Shown: piece by piece, positions 33,900-45,997 of the stretch
Layout of the letters: every line of letters starts with the position of its first letter
How positions within the stretch are numbered: position 1 is the first letter of the stretch
Assembly: GCA_006384855.1 (NCBI GenBank)
Contig: VCJN01002289.1
Coordinates: forward strand, 124,001-188,000
Length of the DNA stretch: 64,000 nucleotides
Direction of reading: 5' to 3'
Source of the DNA: Tetraselmis striata
Taxonomy: Eukaryota; Chlorophyta; Chlorodendrophyceae; Chlorodendrales; Chlorodendraceae
Program-made: the position numbers and the translations under genes
The notes under the pieces: generated by a model
What the model was told of the DNA's origin: nothing
Databases searched by the model: none
What the model saw: the letters and a program-made list of their open reading frames with translations, nothing else

Positions 33900-35830
33900 G
33901 GAATGCCTCCCGACAGTCTGCGACGCCCGGGGCGCTACCCCATCGCCCTCGACCGAGTGCTCGAGTACCTGCTTGGTAACCCTCGTCTTCAGCCAACAGC
34001 GGATGAGTCGTACTACCACGCCGCTTGCTACGGGGCTTTCATCGCCGGCTCGATTATCGAGTTGCGTAAGCTAATGAAGGCGCCATGCGTCACCGACGAG
34101 ATTACGCCGTCCTTCGGGTAGCGGCTCGAGGCCATCGTCCACAGCATGGAAGCCATCGACGACGGCCATCGGTTCCGCATGGAATGCAACCGCAAGCACT
34201 GGGATACGCAGTTGCACTATGGCGACACCTTCGCCCTCGACGTCGTATGTAAGGGACCGCTTCCTCCGCCCCGGTACCGAGAACATGGGGTCGCCCGAGT
34301 TCACCGAGCTACTGGAGCTCTACAAGGACCGCCGCGTCTACGACGCCAACATCGCCAGCGCCGAGAAAAAAATCGCCCGTCAGCGCTTCGGCGGCGCCCT
34401 TCCGCGCAACGACCGCGACCGGGACTGAGGCGGCGGCAGCAGCCGCGAAAGCTTCAAAACCACGCGCCCGGGTCACGAGGCGGTGACATCACGTGCCACC
34501 TTCACAAAGGACGCCACAAAGAACTCTCGTAAAAGCAAGGTGAAAGATTCTGAGGCCCCCACGGTCGACAAAGACCGAATGATGGGGTGCTCCACCGTGC
34601 CGACCCCAGACAGCTGCGTTTCGAGGACATGCATCCAGGCGCGCGTTCCAAGCAACGCTGCATTGGAATCGTCGGCATGATTGAGCGGGACTCCCTCGCC
34701 GCTGGCCCTCCTGCGCAAGCCGTCGTCCTCCCTCGTGCTCTCCCTACCCTCGCCGGGGTCAACCCCCCTGGCCCTACTCTGTCCTTCCACATCGCGAGTC
34801 TACACCGACTGCCTTTTTCTAGCCCGCGCCCCCCCCCCCCCCCCCCCCCCCGCATCCCCCCCCCGTCCCGACCTACGCGCTAACCCTCTTTGATCGTCGC
34901 TCGCGCAGCGGCCTCTTGCGGGCGGCCATGAGCTCATGCGACGTTCGTTACGAGATCAGCGGCTACACTACCTTGCCTGCCTGGCTTCATCTTCGTGCTA
35001 CACATGGTCCCGTCATCACCACCCAGCGAGCACCACCATCAGACCCGGCAGCAGTGTACGGCGCGTTCCGGCGCGTCCGCCGCATCGCCACGAAGACACC
35101 TACCTACTTCATCACCGACGCCGAAGCGAAGGCCACCAAGAGCGAGCTCATGTGAAGCAGCATCGAGGCCCTCTACAACGCCTACTCCAACTACGAAGGC
35201 AAGATTCGCCTCTTCGCCGAGTTTCGCATCGACGAAGAAGGCATCTCCCCCCTGGAGTGCACCGAGTCTACATGCGTACGCTACCTCGCCTGGATCGCGG
35301 AGCGCGGCACCATCGGCGCCGGCTCTCTGCAACCCTACCTTTCGGCCATCAACACCATCATGCGTCACACTGGTTGGGATGACACCCCGGCTCCCGGCCC
35401 AGCCATCGGCGAGATGAAGTGCGCGCTTCAAATCCACCAGCTCAAGACCATCGAGGAGCTGCGACGCGCACCCCTTCCATGCGACGTCATCTCCGACATC
35501 CTCGACGACCTTGCTACCCTTCCCATGACCACCCCCGGTTACGGCACCATCCTTCGCGAAGGCGCCGCGGTATGCTCAACATTTATGTTTTACCCCCATG
35601 GTAAGTCGAGCGTCTCTTGCCGCCTCCGTGACATGGCCGCGGACACCCACAACATTACCGTCTTCCTCAACCGCGAGAAGGGGGACATTGCAAGCGTCGA
35701 GACGAGTTCAAGCCCCTACTCCAAATTCCTGCCGCCACCGTGCCCGCGTGGACAACCCTTCTCCGCCGCTTCATCGCCTACCGCGACGCGTCCATCACCA
35801 CCATGTGCACGCCGTATGTATGTATAGCCG
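33900..35830 (+). mobile_element. Tyrosine-recombinase element A (fossil)
   Basis: A plus-strand relic with an ORF1-like part (~33903-34428, EYLLGNPRLQPTADESYY region) and a tyrosine recombinase part (~35160-35700). The latter shows an N-terminal core-binding type segment (YLAWIAERGTIGAGSLQPYL) and the start of the catalytic domain (SCRLRDM...REKG), both shared with element B. The C-terminal catalytic part is not seen. No reverse transcriptase was found, so it could be a decayed DIRS/Kangaroo-type element or a Crypton-like one. Broken in several places. Confidence 0.6.
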
Positions 35831-36165
35831 TCGCAATCAGGGGCGTCTGGACGGCAAACTCATTCAGTAGTACGTGCATGCACCCGAAGCCGGCCATGTA
35901 TCATCAGCATCATCATCCAGAGCAGGAATACGCTATCTGCATGCAGACACACAAGGCATCTACAGTCATACACTCTTTCCCTGCGTTGCGTCCATATCCA
36001 CCATGTTCACGCCGTCTGTATAGCCGTCGCAATAAAGGGCGTCTTGACAGCAAACTCATCCGAATTAGTACTTGGCAGCACCCAAAGCCGCCCATGTATG
36101 ATGAGCACCATCTAGACAAGTAATACGCTATCTGCATGCAAATACATAACGCATTCAGAGTCATA
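35801..36165 (+). repeat. ~197-bp tandem duplication
   Basis: Two diverged copies starting CATGTGCACGCCGT (35801) and CATGTTCACGCCGT (about 36000), sharing TATAGCCGTCGCAAT and TACGCTATCTGCATGCA. It follows the truncated end of YR element A. Confidence 0.75.
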
Positions 36166-36477
36166 CCTTTTCTTGTCCCTACCCGCTGTACTCTATCTAT
36201 GGCATGCAGTAGGATCAGCCGTGCCACGATGTAACTCCACCACGCATTGTAGCCTTGAAGCGTCCATGCATGTCAGCAAAGAAGGTGCTAACGAATATCT
36301 ATAGTCCATATGGCGGTGAAGGCCATCTTCTTCAGCGCCCACGCCGACTACCCACTGCGGGGTCGGAGTGGGCTCGAGGTTGGGCACCATTGGGTCGCCC
36401 AGAGACGCGCGAGAGCGCCCCGCAGTGCTTCCAGCAATATTTTCGTAATGTCTTGCACACCGTATGAACTAGAAGTG

Positions 36478-39400
36478 TTTTGCTCTAAACTTGTGTACGG
36501 GGTTTCCTCCTTTCCCTAACCGCTTTTCCGGCTACGTGTTGCTCAGTGGTACGGGTTACTAGGCCCCTGTCGTTGCGCCCTTATTGGATGCAATACGAGC
36601 AAACACAAAAACATTCATAATAGTTGAGCCTGCCATCTTCCAGTTTCGCTGCGTTACACGCAACGATCAATCGTAGTCTCGCAACCTGTTGCGAGCAAGG
36701 TCGCCCCAGGTTGTTCAAGACCACACCCAGCTCACCACCCGTGTGCGAAATTCTCATCCGTTTGTTCGTGCGTCATCATGACAGATGGAGAAGAACCCGT
36801 CGTTGGGCCGACGCTCGAATCGCTACAAGGAGACATGATGGCCCATATTACATTGTTGCGCGAGCTTGCAACATCGTTGGCTAAATTGACGGCTCGTGAC
36901 CGTGCTGTTTTTGGAACGGAGTACATGGCTTTGGTTCCGGGCATCGCGTCACGGGACAGCCGACAGGCAGCGGGGGAGCCGCATAGCGCCCCGACTTGCT
37001 AGAGCTAGCCCAGAGCGGCCGTGTCGGAGCAAAATCCGTGAGTGACAAGGACGACTACCTCGCGGTGCCAGAGCTACTGCAGCGAGCAGAGTCTGATTAC
37101 GAGGCCGTTCGATCGGTCAACCGAGTGCATGGGCTCTTTCCCCTGAGCACGGACATGACGAACGAGTACCTCAAGCAGGGTGACCGGCGTCTGCCGGCCC
37201 AGGAGGAGTATCTTTGGATGTCATGTTTCGGAGCAGCCCACATACATGGCCGCACTCTTCGTAGCTCTCGACGAGCTGCTGCCCTACGTTCCTGCTGCCA
37301 ATCAAGACCTCACCCCCCTACCTCGCGCGCGCTCGGAATCACGCCGAGAGCATCGACAAGGCGTTTCGCTTTCGCCTAGCCTTCCTGCGGAGGCTTAACG
37401 GGGTTAAACGTGTGCACGGTGACCAAGGTGTTTTGGACGTACTGCGAGCCCAACATTTCCAACGTGCTGCCGAGCATCTGATGGCTGGGCTCTGCGATTT
37501 TCGGGCATCAGAGAAGGACTACGAGCGTCGCCTCTTCGAGGCGACGGTTGCCAACATCGCAAAAGCTACCGCGCGCTATTGCTCGGGTGGCGGCAGCGGC
37601 TGCAGGACGCGGGCGCGAGCGTGGGCGTGGCGGCAGTCGCGGGCGTGGCCGCGAAGGTGAGCACGATTGACGGTGTGGAGCACCTTTCGCCGGCGGTGGG
37701 GCGCGCCGTCGTGGTATGGCGCTTTGCGAGGCCACCTTTTGGTGACCGCTGCACGGCGAACCCTAGCAGCTCAACGACGGGATGAGCGCCCTATGTCCGG
37801 ACCGGACCCCCCCCCCCCCCCCCCCCCACCCCCCCCAACACACACACACCTTAAAAACTTCATTTAGACCTTCCTCGGTTCGGCGCTTCTTACAACTACA
37901 GCCGAGTGCGGCTCAACCATCCGCACCCTGCACATGGCGGCTCAACCATCCGCCTCCGTACTATCTCATCGCTGCGTCCGTCGGTTGTTACATTGCGTGT
38001 TCCAACCGGTTCGCAACGACCAAGCTTCGCGCGTGTACGTTACGCGCGTGGCATGCGCTACGAGCGCGAAGGGCGCGCGGGGCGGCCCTCCTAGCTGAAC
38101 CTGGCCCCGCAAACCCGTACTATGTTGTTGCAAACCCGTCCAACAACTACGGGCTAACCGCCGGAAACCTAGCCGCTGCCGCCGAGTATTTTGCTAAGAT
38201 GAACCAGCCCCCGGTTACTCCGTGCGCCAAGCGCCGTACTTACGTAATTGACGAGCCCGAAGCTATCGCCCCTTACGCTGCTTCACTCCGGTCTCGTTTA
38301 CAGGAAGCGTTCGGCTCAAACGAGCTGGGAAAGCGGACATTCGACCTACTCTCCAGCCCCCTCACCGCTCTAGAGCTGCTCCGGCAGACTGTCTCAGTTC
38401 GCGGGGTTCTGCCACGACTCCGAGAACATCAGCCCACTGCAGGCGACCGCTGAAATTGTCTTCCGGTACGTTCGTTGCTTGGGTAATGAGCGGGGGCACA
38501 TTGGGGCTAAGTCGTTACATCTCTGCAAATATGTCAGCAGTCAACATATTCTTTGAGCTACACAATCTCCAGCCGATCGCCAAGGACAGCCTGCACCTTA
38601 CCGCGGCTCGTCGTGGCTTGATGCTAAGGCAACGCCGCCTTGAGGCTGCCCCTTTGCGAGTCCCTCTGCATGCTAATATCGGTTACAACTTCCTCGAGCG
38701 TGCAGAGTTGATTGTGTCTTCTCCCTTCCCCGAGTACCAGTACGACTTCCGAGCCCTCATGATGGCCTCGGTTGTCAACTTCATATTCTTTGCCATGGGA
38801 CTTACTGACGTGTCATGCCGAGTGCGGGACGTGCATGTCGACGACTACAACAATACCCTGCAGGTGTACCGCGAGAAAGGCCGCGCCGGTCGACGCGGCC
38901 CCGACGACATGTGCGTACTACTCCTTTCAGTGTCGGAGCACCCCCGCATTGCGCGTCTCCAACACCACTTCATCGACCACGTACAGTCTGCCCCCCTAGC
39001 CCCTGTTGCCTTGGCCGAAAAAAACTTCTGGGCGGTCATCCCGAGCGAGCAGTCTAAGTCTTGGACTGCCGCCACAATGTCGGACTGGCTCTCTACGGCC
39101 GTTCGTCTCGTCCCCCCCCCCCCCGCCGGCACTTTCTGGAGCTCACACAACCTTCACAAGGGAGCAGCATGTGCCGCTAACGCCATCGGTACTCCACTGT
39201 CCCACATTCGCTACCAAGGCGGCTGGGCCACTAACTCCGAGGTCGTTCTGGACTATATCGACCCCAACGTCCTTCCTTCGCGCGGCGCGTGGTTCTTCTT
39301 CCGAATCGGTGACATCGCGCCCCTTGCGGCAGTCTCAGCCGGATAGAGACTGCAAGGACAAACAAAGGTGGTGTGCAGTGGTGGTGCAAAGGCGAGAGGC

Positions 39401-39885
39401 TACTGTGTTTTGAGAATACAACAATAATTGGTTAACACAACGCTTACCACACGGCAGCATTATACAGTACATATACTCGTAGTCTCAGGTACACATTGTA
39501 CTAGTACACACAGGTACTAACTCGTAGTATATCGTACTCGTATAATTGTCACACCCTCCGCCACTTCCAAGTCCAACAAGACTCCGCAGCAGTGGCCTTC
39601 CCGGTGCCCCCTTCATGACCTGGCGCTACCCCTTTTCCGTCAATCCACCGCTCTCTCCGTCCGCTCATGACTAGCAGAGCTAGACTCAACTTTGAAATGT
39701 TCTAAACTTGTTTATGGGGTTTCCTCCTTTCCCCAACCGCTTTTCCGGCTACGTGCTGCTAAGTGGTACGGGTTACTAGGCACCTGCCGTTCCGCCCTTT
39801 TTGGGTGCAGCACGAATAGACATAAAAGCAGCCATAACAGCTGAGCCTGGCATTTTCCAGTTTCGCTGCGACACACGCAGCGCCC
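36478..39885 (+). mobile_element. Tyrosine-recombinase element B (fossil) between direct repeats
   Basis: Bounded by similar ~180-bp direct repeats (36478-36665 and 39705-39885, sharing GGGGTTTCCTCCTTTCC). It has an ORF1-like part (~36778-37700), an N-terminal recombinase part (~37996-38450) and a long catalytic frame (38456-39346). The last carries SCRVRDV, SSHNLHKGAACAAN, HIRYQGGWATNSEVVLDYI and a terminal tail, the R...H-x-x-R/K...H/W...Y arrangement of tyrosine recombinases. No reverse transcriptase is seen. The direct-repeat ends recall DIRS kin such as Ngaro or Kangaroo; a Crypton-like origin is the alternative. The element looks broken, with a few breaks outside the catalytic part. Confidence 0.7.
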
Positions 39886-41653
39886 TCCTTGACTCCGTTT
39901 TCCCTCCACGATTGCAGCCTTGCACTTAACTACACCCATCCACATTAGCCCGGGTTCTGTATTTTCGATCGCAAAGCGCATGCATGGGCGAGGATAACGC
40001 CGGCTGCATGTGCATACATGCTAACTACAGTGGGAATAGTTCGGGCGAACGCCTGTTGTGCGCTTTATACCCACCCGCGCGACAACACGACCATTTGCGG
40101 GCGCCCTTTAAAAAACGAGAAATCGGTGCATGATGCGTTGGCGCCGGAAAATTGTGGGTTGCGCCAACCGTCCAAACCTATGGAAATAGCGGCACTCGTC
40201 GCACCAAACTCGGTGAATACGGCCCTTGGCCTAAGTTGCACACACCGTGCGTGTAGGCCACTGAAAACATGTCGCTATAGGCATGTCGTGACACCCCAAC
40301 GACAAGTTGGCCACCGCGGAGAGCAGTTTTGGGGTGAAAATGCTAGCTGATGTTTCTGTGGCGATCGCGCGCACGTAGGAGAGGCGCTCGATGGCCCCCT
40401 TGGCGTAGGGCGATGCTTTACTATGGGGGCGCGTGGTGGAATGCCAGTTGCACCGTTTCGTGGGCGGGGTGGTGCGGTTGGGGCGTGGACTTCAATTAAT
40501 ATGAAATTCCTTGAAAAATGCTGTGGAAAATGGCATTTTGGTTGGTAGATGTGTGTATCGCTAGGAGCGAGGCGGCACATGCCAACTGTTGGTGGTCCGT
40601 GGTCATCCACACACATAACGCTCTCGCACAGCCGGGTATGGGGCTTAGACACGCACTTGGCGCAAAGCCACGCGCCTGACATGGGTGGGCACATGAGGCA
40701 GTGAGGGGCAACTTGGATGATCATCTTTGGGGATTTTTTTCCGGGTCTTCTAAAATCGATTTTTTGATTTTAGAAGACTGTTTTCGATGCAGATTTGAAC
40801 GAGAAATTGCGTGATATTTTTAAAACAAGTTTCTGAGCAAACCCTGAGAACTTACAGCGTTTTAAAGCCAAGGGGGTGTTGCTGAGCGTGGCCGACACGG
40901 ATGCCATGCCAGTATCCCAACGCGACATGTACTAGCCGCTGCCCACACAGCTGCACCCCAAGCAAATGCACCCGAGCCCCTCGCGAATGTGTTTCCTCAC
41001 GCGTTCATGGACATCCCGCCGTTTGGTTGTCTATTCACGCGCGTCGGCGTGTGCGTGATACCGACCCTGGTTTTGGTGCAGTTGCAGGCGACGCGCGCCC
41101 ATCCACGCACCAAGTGCAGCGTGGCACCCTAGTCAAACGTCTTTAAGCTTCGGTTTGAGCCACTCGTCATGCAGGTTTTATCAAACCCTCTGAGATTCCA
41201 GGGTTTTATCTCATATACCCTTTGTTCAGGTACCCTAGACTTCTGAAGTCTTGAGACTGCCGAAAAGGGACCCCAAACTTATGTGCAGAGGTGTACCTGC
41301 TAATTTCGGCTCTTGCATGTATAAAATAAAGGCCTTCGCGATCGTTTCGGCAAAACCAGACTCAACGATCCGACACATTGTTTTCAACCCCACAACCTGA
41401 CTGACCCGCGGGTGAAAACGGCCGGGACGACCACGTCTAGACCGAAGTTGTGGTGCGTGCCCATGTGCCAAATGTGCCCCTCAAAGGTGAAGTATGGGTG
41501 TCGCGTCGACCTTGCGGTTGCTGGATCGTTAAATGACCCCTGCTGCTATACTAACTAAATGTCATCTAGTACAGGGTAGTCCGGCACAGCAACCACCTTA
41601 TGCAGTGGTGTTTACGGACTGTCACAGATGAGTTGACATCTGTAGCCTCTTCC

Positions 41654-41699
<46 letters not shown>

Positions 41700-42230
41700 A
41701 CGAAGGGGCAGAGACACAAATTCCAATCGGTAGGGACCCCCGCCGTCAGCGACCCGCTCCCAGAATGGCGTGCCATTAAATGCTTCGGAGTACACCCCGG
41801 GGCCGGCCGGTCGGGTGCCGGGGGGGAAGGGGGCATAGCGAGTGTTTTGTTTCGGTCGCCCCCGGGACGAGTGGTATCCCATCTCGCGCCAACAGTGCAA
41901 AACCCCAATACCCCGCACTTTACCAGCACCCGGCGATTCGTGCCGCCTCATCGCCCCGTCCGAACCCGCTCGATGCTGACAGAGTGATAGGAAGCTCCCC
42001 TATCACGCCTGTACCCCATTACACTCGGTGCTGCTTTCCGTGGAAAGACGTCGGCATCCGCAGCGCAGCACCAGCGGCGTAGCCTTCCTCGTACATTAAT
42101 TGCCATCGAACTCACCCCCACCCCACCCCCATCTTCCGCCCTCGCCCTTGCGCCGTCGCCACCGCCCTCCTTGCCCCCATCAGTCCACCTCCTCATTGAC
42201 AGCTGCCTTTCGAAAGCCAGACGGGTGGCC
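39886..42230. other. Intergenic region upstream of the PRA1-family gene
   Basis: No supported gene. Contains a 13-bp-stem hairpin at 40747-40780, a (CA)n run at 41655-41697, and a stretch near 41280-41370 (TAATTTCGGCTCTTGCATG, CAAAACCAGACTCAACG) that resembles the outer part of the YR-element ends at 12240-12340 and 48985-49060. Confidence 0.4.
40747..40780. repeat. Hairpin with 13-bp perfect stem
   Basis: GTCTTCTAAAATC, an 8-nt T-rich loop, then GATTTTAGAAGAC. Confidence 0.85.
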
Positions 42231-44077
42231 ATGGACTGGAGCAACGTCACCGCCGAGGAGTTGGTGAGCGCGCTGCAGGAGGTACGGCCCGCAACCACGC
42301 CAGCTGCCATGCTACTGGCTAGATCCGTCGTTGCTATACTCGTTCCAGGAGGCCTGGGCTGCTGAGGGTCAGGTGGCCACGCGGTACTGGTGACGATTCC
42401 CTCGGTGGTCTCGGCCTGTTGCGTCATACGGATGTGCGGCGTGCAAACCCTACACGTAGCTTGGAGAGTTCGGGATGTACGAGACGTTTGTACGAGGAGC
42501 ACCTGTGCCCGCGCACGCCTGCCTGCCTGCCTTTGTGGGGGCGCGTCCCTGTGTGCAACTTGTTGGTGTACTCTAGAGCTGGCTGGCTGCCTCTGCCGAC
42601 CGACTGCGGCTGCGCAGCGCTCTAACTCGGCCAGACGGCGGCGCGCAGGTGGAGTGGAACTCGCCGCCGCGGCCCGTGACGGAGTTCTTCGCCAAATTCT
42701 CGCCGCCCAAGAACCAGGCCAAGTGGACCTCCCGCGTGAAGTGCAACGTGTACTACTACCGTACCAACTACGTGCTGCTAGTGTTGCTTGGCTACCTGCT
42801 GGCCTTCTTCCGCAACCCGCTCGCGCTGCTGGCGCTGGGCAACGGCCTGCTGGCTGGGCTGCTCATGAACGACACATTTGCGCGCTCCTTTAGGTGCCCC
42901 ACACCTCCCCGGGGAAGGCAGAGATGGGGGTGGCATGCAGTGGGGCGGCGCCGTGGAGGTGCCCAGGGTGCAGCGGCTCACGCCTGCATGCACGTGATCA
43001 AGTGCATGAACGGACGGGGAAATGACGGAGGAGGGGGGGGGGGGGGGGGGGGGGAATAGGCTTAGCCTGTCCTGCAGCCCCCTGATTGGCGCCGTGGCAT
43101 TGCTGCCGCAGTGAGAAGTTTCTGAGAGCTGTGCGGCAAGCCAACCCTCGCCTGGCGCAAAAGATGCGCGCGGCGGCGGCCCCAGGTGGGGGCTCAACAC
43201 TGGGGTGAGCCCCCCTCCCCCGCCCCCCCCCCCACACTCCCACCCCCCACCCCCTCCGGTGCCTGATTGCCGGCGCTGCGGGGCGCCCCTCGCAGGGCGG
43301 GACCGGCCCAGCGCGGCGTGTCAGCCAAGCAGGATGTGAAGATCGCGGGCGTGAGCCGCGCCATCGTGGTCGTCGGCCTGTCGCTGCTCACCGGCGGCCT
43401 GGTCTATGTCACCGGCGCCATCCTCACCCTGGCGTGGGGCACACTGCTGGGTGCGCCCCCCCCCCTCCTCGAGGCTGGCAGGCGGATCGCAGGGTGCAGA
43501 ATACCAGGTTATGAGGGTTTGGGTGGCACTGCAGACACGGGCTGGGCGCACCGGACGACAGGAGAATCCGAGCCTAAAACCTCCAGACACCCTAGAATAT
43601 CGTCCCGCAAATGAAAGAACGCTTGTCACAGAATAGGGCAAATGGTTGTTATAGGGTATGGGATTGTTACAAGGGTTTGAAACCCTAGTGAGAACAGCTT
43701 GGCAAACATGGCAAGATACCCTAACACCAAGCCCTAAGACCCCTTCCCGCGTCATGAGAATAACCTGCGCATAGTCATGGTATATGGTTTAGGGTTTCAG
43801 GATAATCGTGGCATAGGGTTTGGGCAATACAGATGAGGGTTTGGCCTGCAGGGCGAGAGACCCTCCCCAAGCACACCTCCCCAAGCACGGAACGGCGTTG
43901 GCACGGCGCGCTTGGCATGACACGGCTGGGCGGGTGGTGGCCGCAGGTGTGGGCTCGGTGGCCGCGCACGCCTCCTTCCGCAGCCCCAACCTCAAGGCGC
44001 GCCTCGCGTCCGCGCGGGAGGAGTTTCGCGCGGTGTGGCGGGGGTACGGCGACTACGCCCACGACTACACCTTGTGA
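42231..44077 (+). CDS. PRA1-family (prenylated Rab acceptor) membrane protein (5 exons)
   Basis: PRA1/Yip3 proteins sit in ER, Golgi or endosome membranes and act on prenylated Rab GTPases. Exons 42231-42281, 42649-42893, 43112-43204, 43296-43450, 43947-44077 join in phase to 224 aa, a usual family length. Family hallmarks: RPVTEFFAKFSPPKN then the conserved R-x-x-x-N-x-x-Y-Y-R-x-NY block (SRVKCNVYYYRTNYV, ~45-59). Two hydrophobic hairpins follow (~58-93 and ~152-181), separated by a polar loop enriched in Gly/Ala, and the typical C-terminal NLKARLASAREEFRAVW amphipathic segment. The C-terminus is acidic/aromatic (YGDYAHDYTL). TGTAA at 44151, about 75 nt past the stop, lies within the first unit of the 216-bp tandem array. 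Introns 3 and 4 start GTG(A/C)G followed by C-runs. Confidence 0.94.
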
Positions 44078-44140
44078 GCGGCGGCGCACCGCAAAAGAGG
44101 GGGGGGCGAGCTTGCCCGGATGCCTCCGGTAGTGTTTGAT

Positions 44141-45083
44141 AGGATCAAGTTGTAACACATCTCGGGCGAGATGGCGCCCCCGGGGCCATCACCCCACACG
44201 CCAGCAAAATCAACTCAGTGCCGGGACAGGACCACCCTCTCTTACTATGATCAGGGACTCGGCCTTCAGAGGGCTCACATGCGACGCGCCTCGCCGACCC
44301 TGCGCGCGCTCATGTAGCCGGGCCGCGAGACCGCTAGCCCGGGACAGCACCGCTGACCAGGATCAAGCTGTAACACATCTCGGGCGAGATGGCGCCCCCG
44401 GGCCATCACCCCACATGCCAGCCAATCAGCTTAGTGCCGGGACAGGACCGCTCTCTCTTACTACGACCAGGGACTCGGCCTTCAGAGGGCTCACGTGCGT
44501 CGCGCCTCGCCGACCCTGCGCGCGCTCATGTAGCCGGCCCACGAGACCGCTAGCCCGGGACAGCACCGCTGACCAGGATGAAGCTGTAACACATCTCGGG
44601 CGAGATGGCGCCCCCGGGCCATCACCCCACACGCCAGCAAATCAACTCAGTGCCGGGACAGGACCACCCTCTCTTACTATAATCAGGGACTCGGTCTTCA
44701 GAGGGCTCAGATGCGACGCGCCTCGCCCACCCTGCGCGCGCTCATGTAGCCGGGCCGCGAGACCGCTAGCCCGGGACAGCACCGCTGACCAGGATGAAGC
44801 TGTAACACATCTCGGGCGAGATGGCGCCCCCGGGCCATCACCCCACACGCCAGCAAATCAACTCAGTGCCGGGACAGGACCACCCTCTCTTACTATGATC
44901 AGGGACTCGGTCTTCAGAGGGCTCACATGCGTCGCGCCTCGCCGACCCTGCGCGCGCTCATGTAGCCGGCCCACGAGACCGCTAGCCCGGGACAGCACCG
45001 CTGACCAGGATGAAGCTGTAACACATCTCGGGCGAGATGGCGCCCCCGGGCCATCACCCCACACGCCAGCAAAATCAACTCAG
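44141..45083. repeat. 216-bp tandem repeat, ~4.4 copies, with AB-AB higher order
   Basis: Units start near TGTAACACATCTCGGGCGAG (44151, ~44368, ~44585, ~44801, ~45017). Units 1 and 3 share ATGCGACGCGCC and GGGCCGCGAG; units 2 and 4 share GTGCGTCGCGCC and GGCCCACGAG, so the array evolved as 432-bp dimers. The period is a multiple of three, which keeps frames open on both strands across the array. Confidence 0.95.
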
Positions 45084-45628
45084 GCGGCGGTGGCGCGAAC
45101 GGACGTGCGCGTGTGGGACGTTTAGTCCGATGGGCAGCAGTCGGAGCCGCCGGCGCAATCCGGGGCGGTGACCGCCGTCGCCTGGGCGCCGGGGGGCTTG
45201 CGCCTCGACAGCAGCTCGACGGCGGAGGTGGTGCCGTTTTTGCCGGGGAGCGCCACGCGTCTGGAGTCACGCCGTGACCGCATTGAAGCTCCTGGAGCAG
45301 GTGCTTGACTCGTGATGTGAAGCGGCGGGGTGCGGGCTTGCTCAGGGGATGGGACGGCAGGACAGGCAGCTGCCTGTGGGCGATGCAGTCCCTGAATGAT
45401 TTCTGTGTTGGGCGACAATAAATGCCGTGACTGTAACGAAAGGGCACCTGAGTTCGGCTGCCGGGCCGACTATAAGAATCCATTTTTTGGCTCCCAGAAA
45501 TGGGGCGCTAACGAATGTTCTTGATGCTCGAAATGATATCGTGATGTATTTGTCAAAAAATGGACCAGGCGGGTTCTTTACTTTTTGTTCTTTTAGTCTG
45601 GTCGGCACCGGTTGTGGTTTCGGAGCAG
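45084..45628. other. Spacer after the tandem array
   Basis: No recognised gene; part of the convergent region between the PRA1-family gene and the MYND gene. Confidence 0.4.
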
Positions 45629-45808
45629 TACGGGTGCCGGCACGGTTATAAGAACACCACCGCGTGAATGAGTACATGCCCCCCCTGCCAGAGGTCAAAT
45701 GCAGACGAAACTATGGCGAACCTACGGCGAATGGTCTTATATGTTGCATGCGGTAGGCCGGATTAGAGGCTTGTAATATGGGTTCTTACAGGTGCGTCGG
45801 CACCCGTA
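45629..45808 (+). mobile_element. MITE-like repeat M1, best-preserved copy
   Basis: 180 bp with inverted termini: TACGGGTGCCGGCAC on the left and GTGCGTCGGCACCCGTA on the right. The core includes CTGCCAGAGGTCAAATGCAG, TTGCATGCGGTAGGCCGG and GGGTTCTTACAGG. The flanks are consistent with a TA target or with termini beginning TA. Confidence 0.85.
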
Positions 45809-45997
45809 GAGCCGCGACTATAGAACTGCACAACAACGGCATGCACACGCGGACTGAGCGTCTTGTCGGCCGCTGCGCACCGTGGGAGTGCTTCAGCTTG
45901 TTAATAACTTGTCACCTGGGCTTTGTTTGGGATGGCGGCGTTTAGACCAACAGCCCTCTCCCCCCCCCCCCCCCAACAGCACAAGTGGGGCGCGCGT

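Noticed and set aside
44141-45083. CRISPR-like array
   Set aside because: Units are 216 bp and repeated over their whole length with no unique spacers; the genome is eukaryotic.
44136-45125. 329-codon plus-strand frame across the 216-bp array as a repeat protein gene
   Set aside because: It exists only because the period is a multiple of three; minus-strand frames are open for the same reason, composition is not protein-like, and it begins in the PRA1 3' flank.
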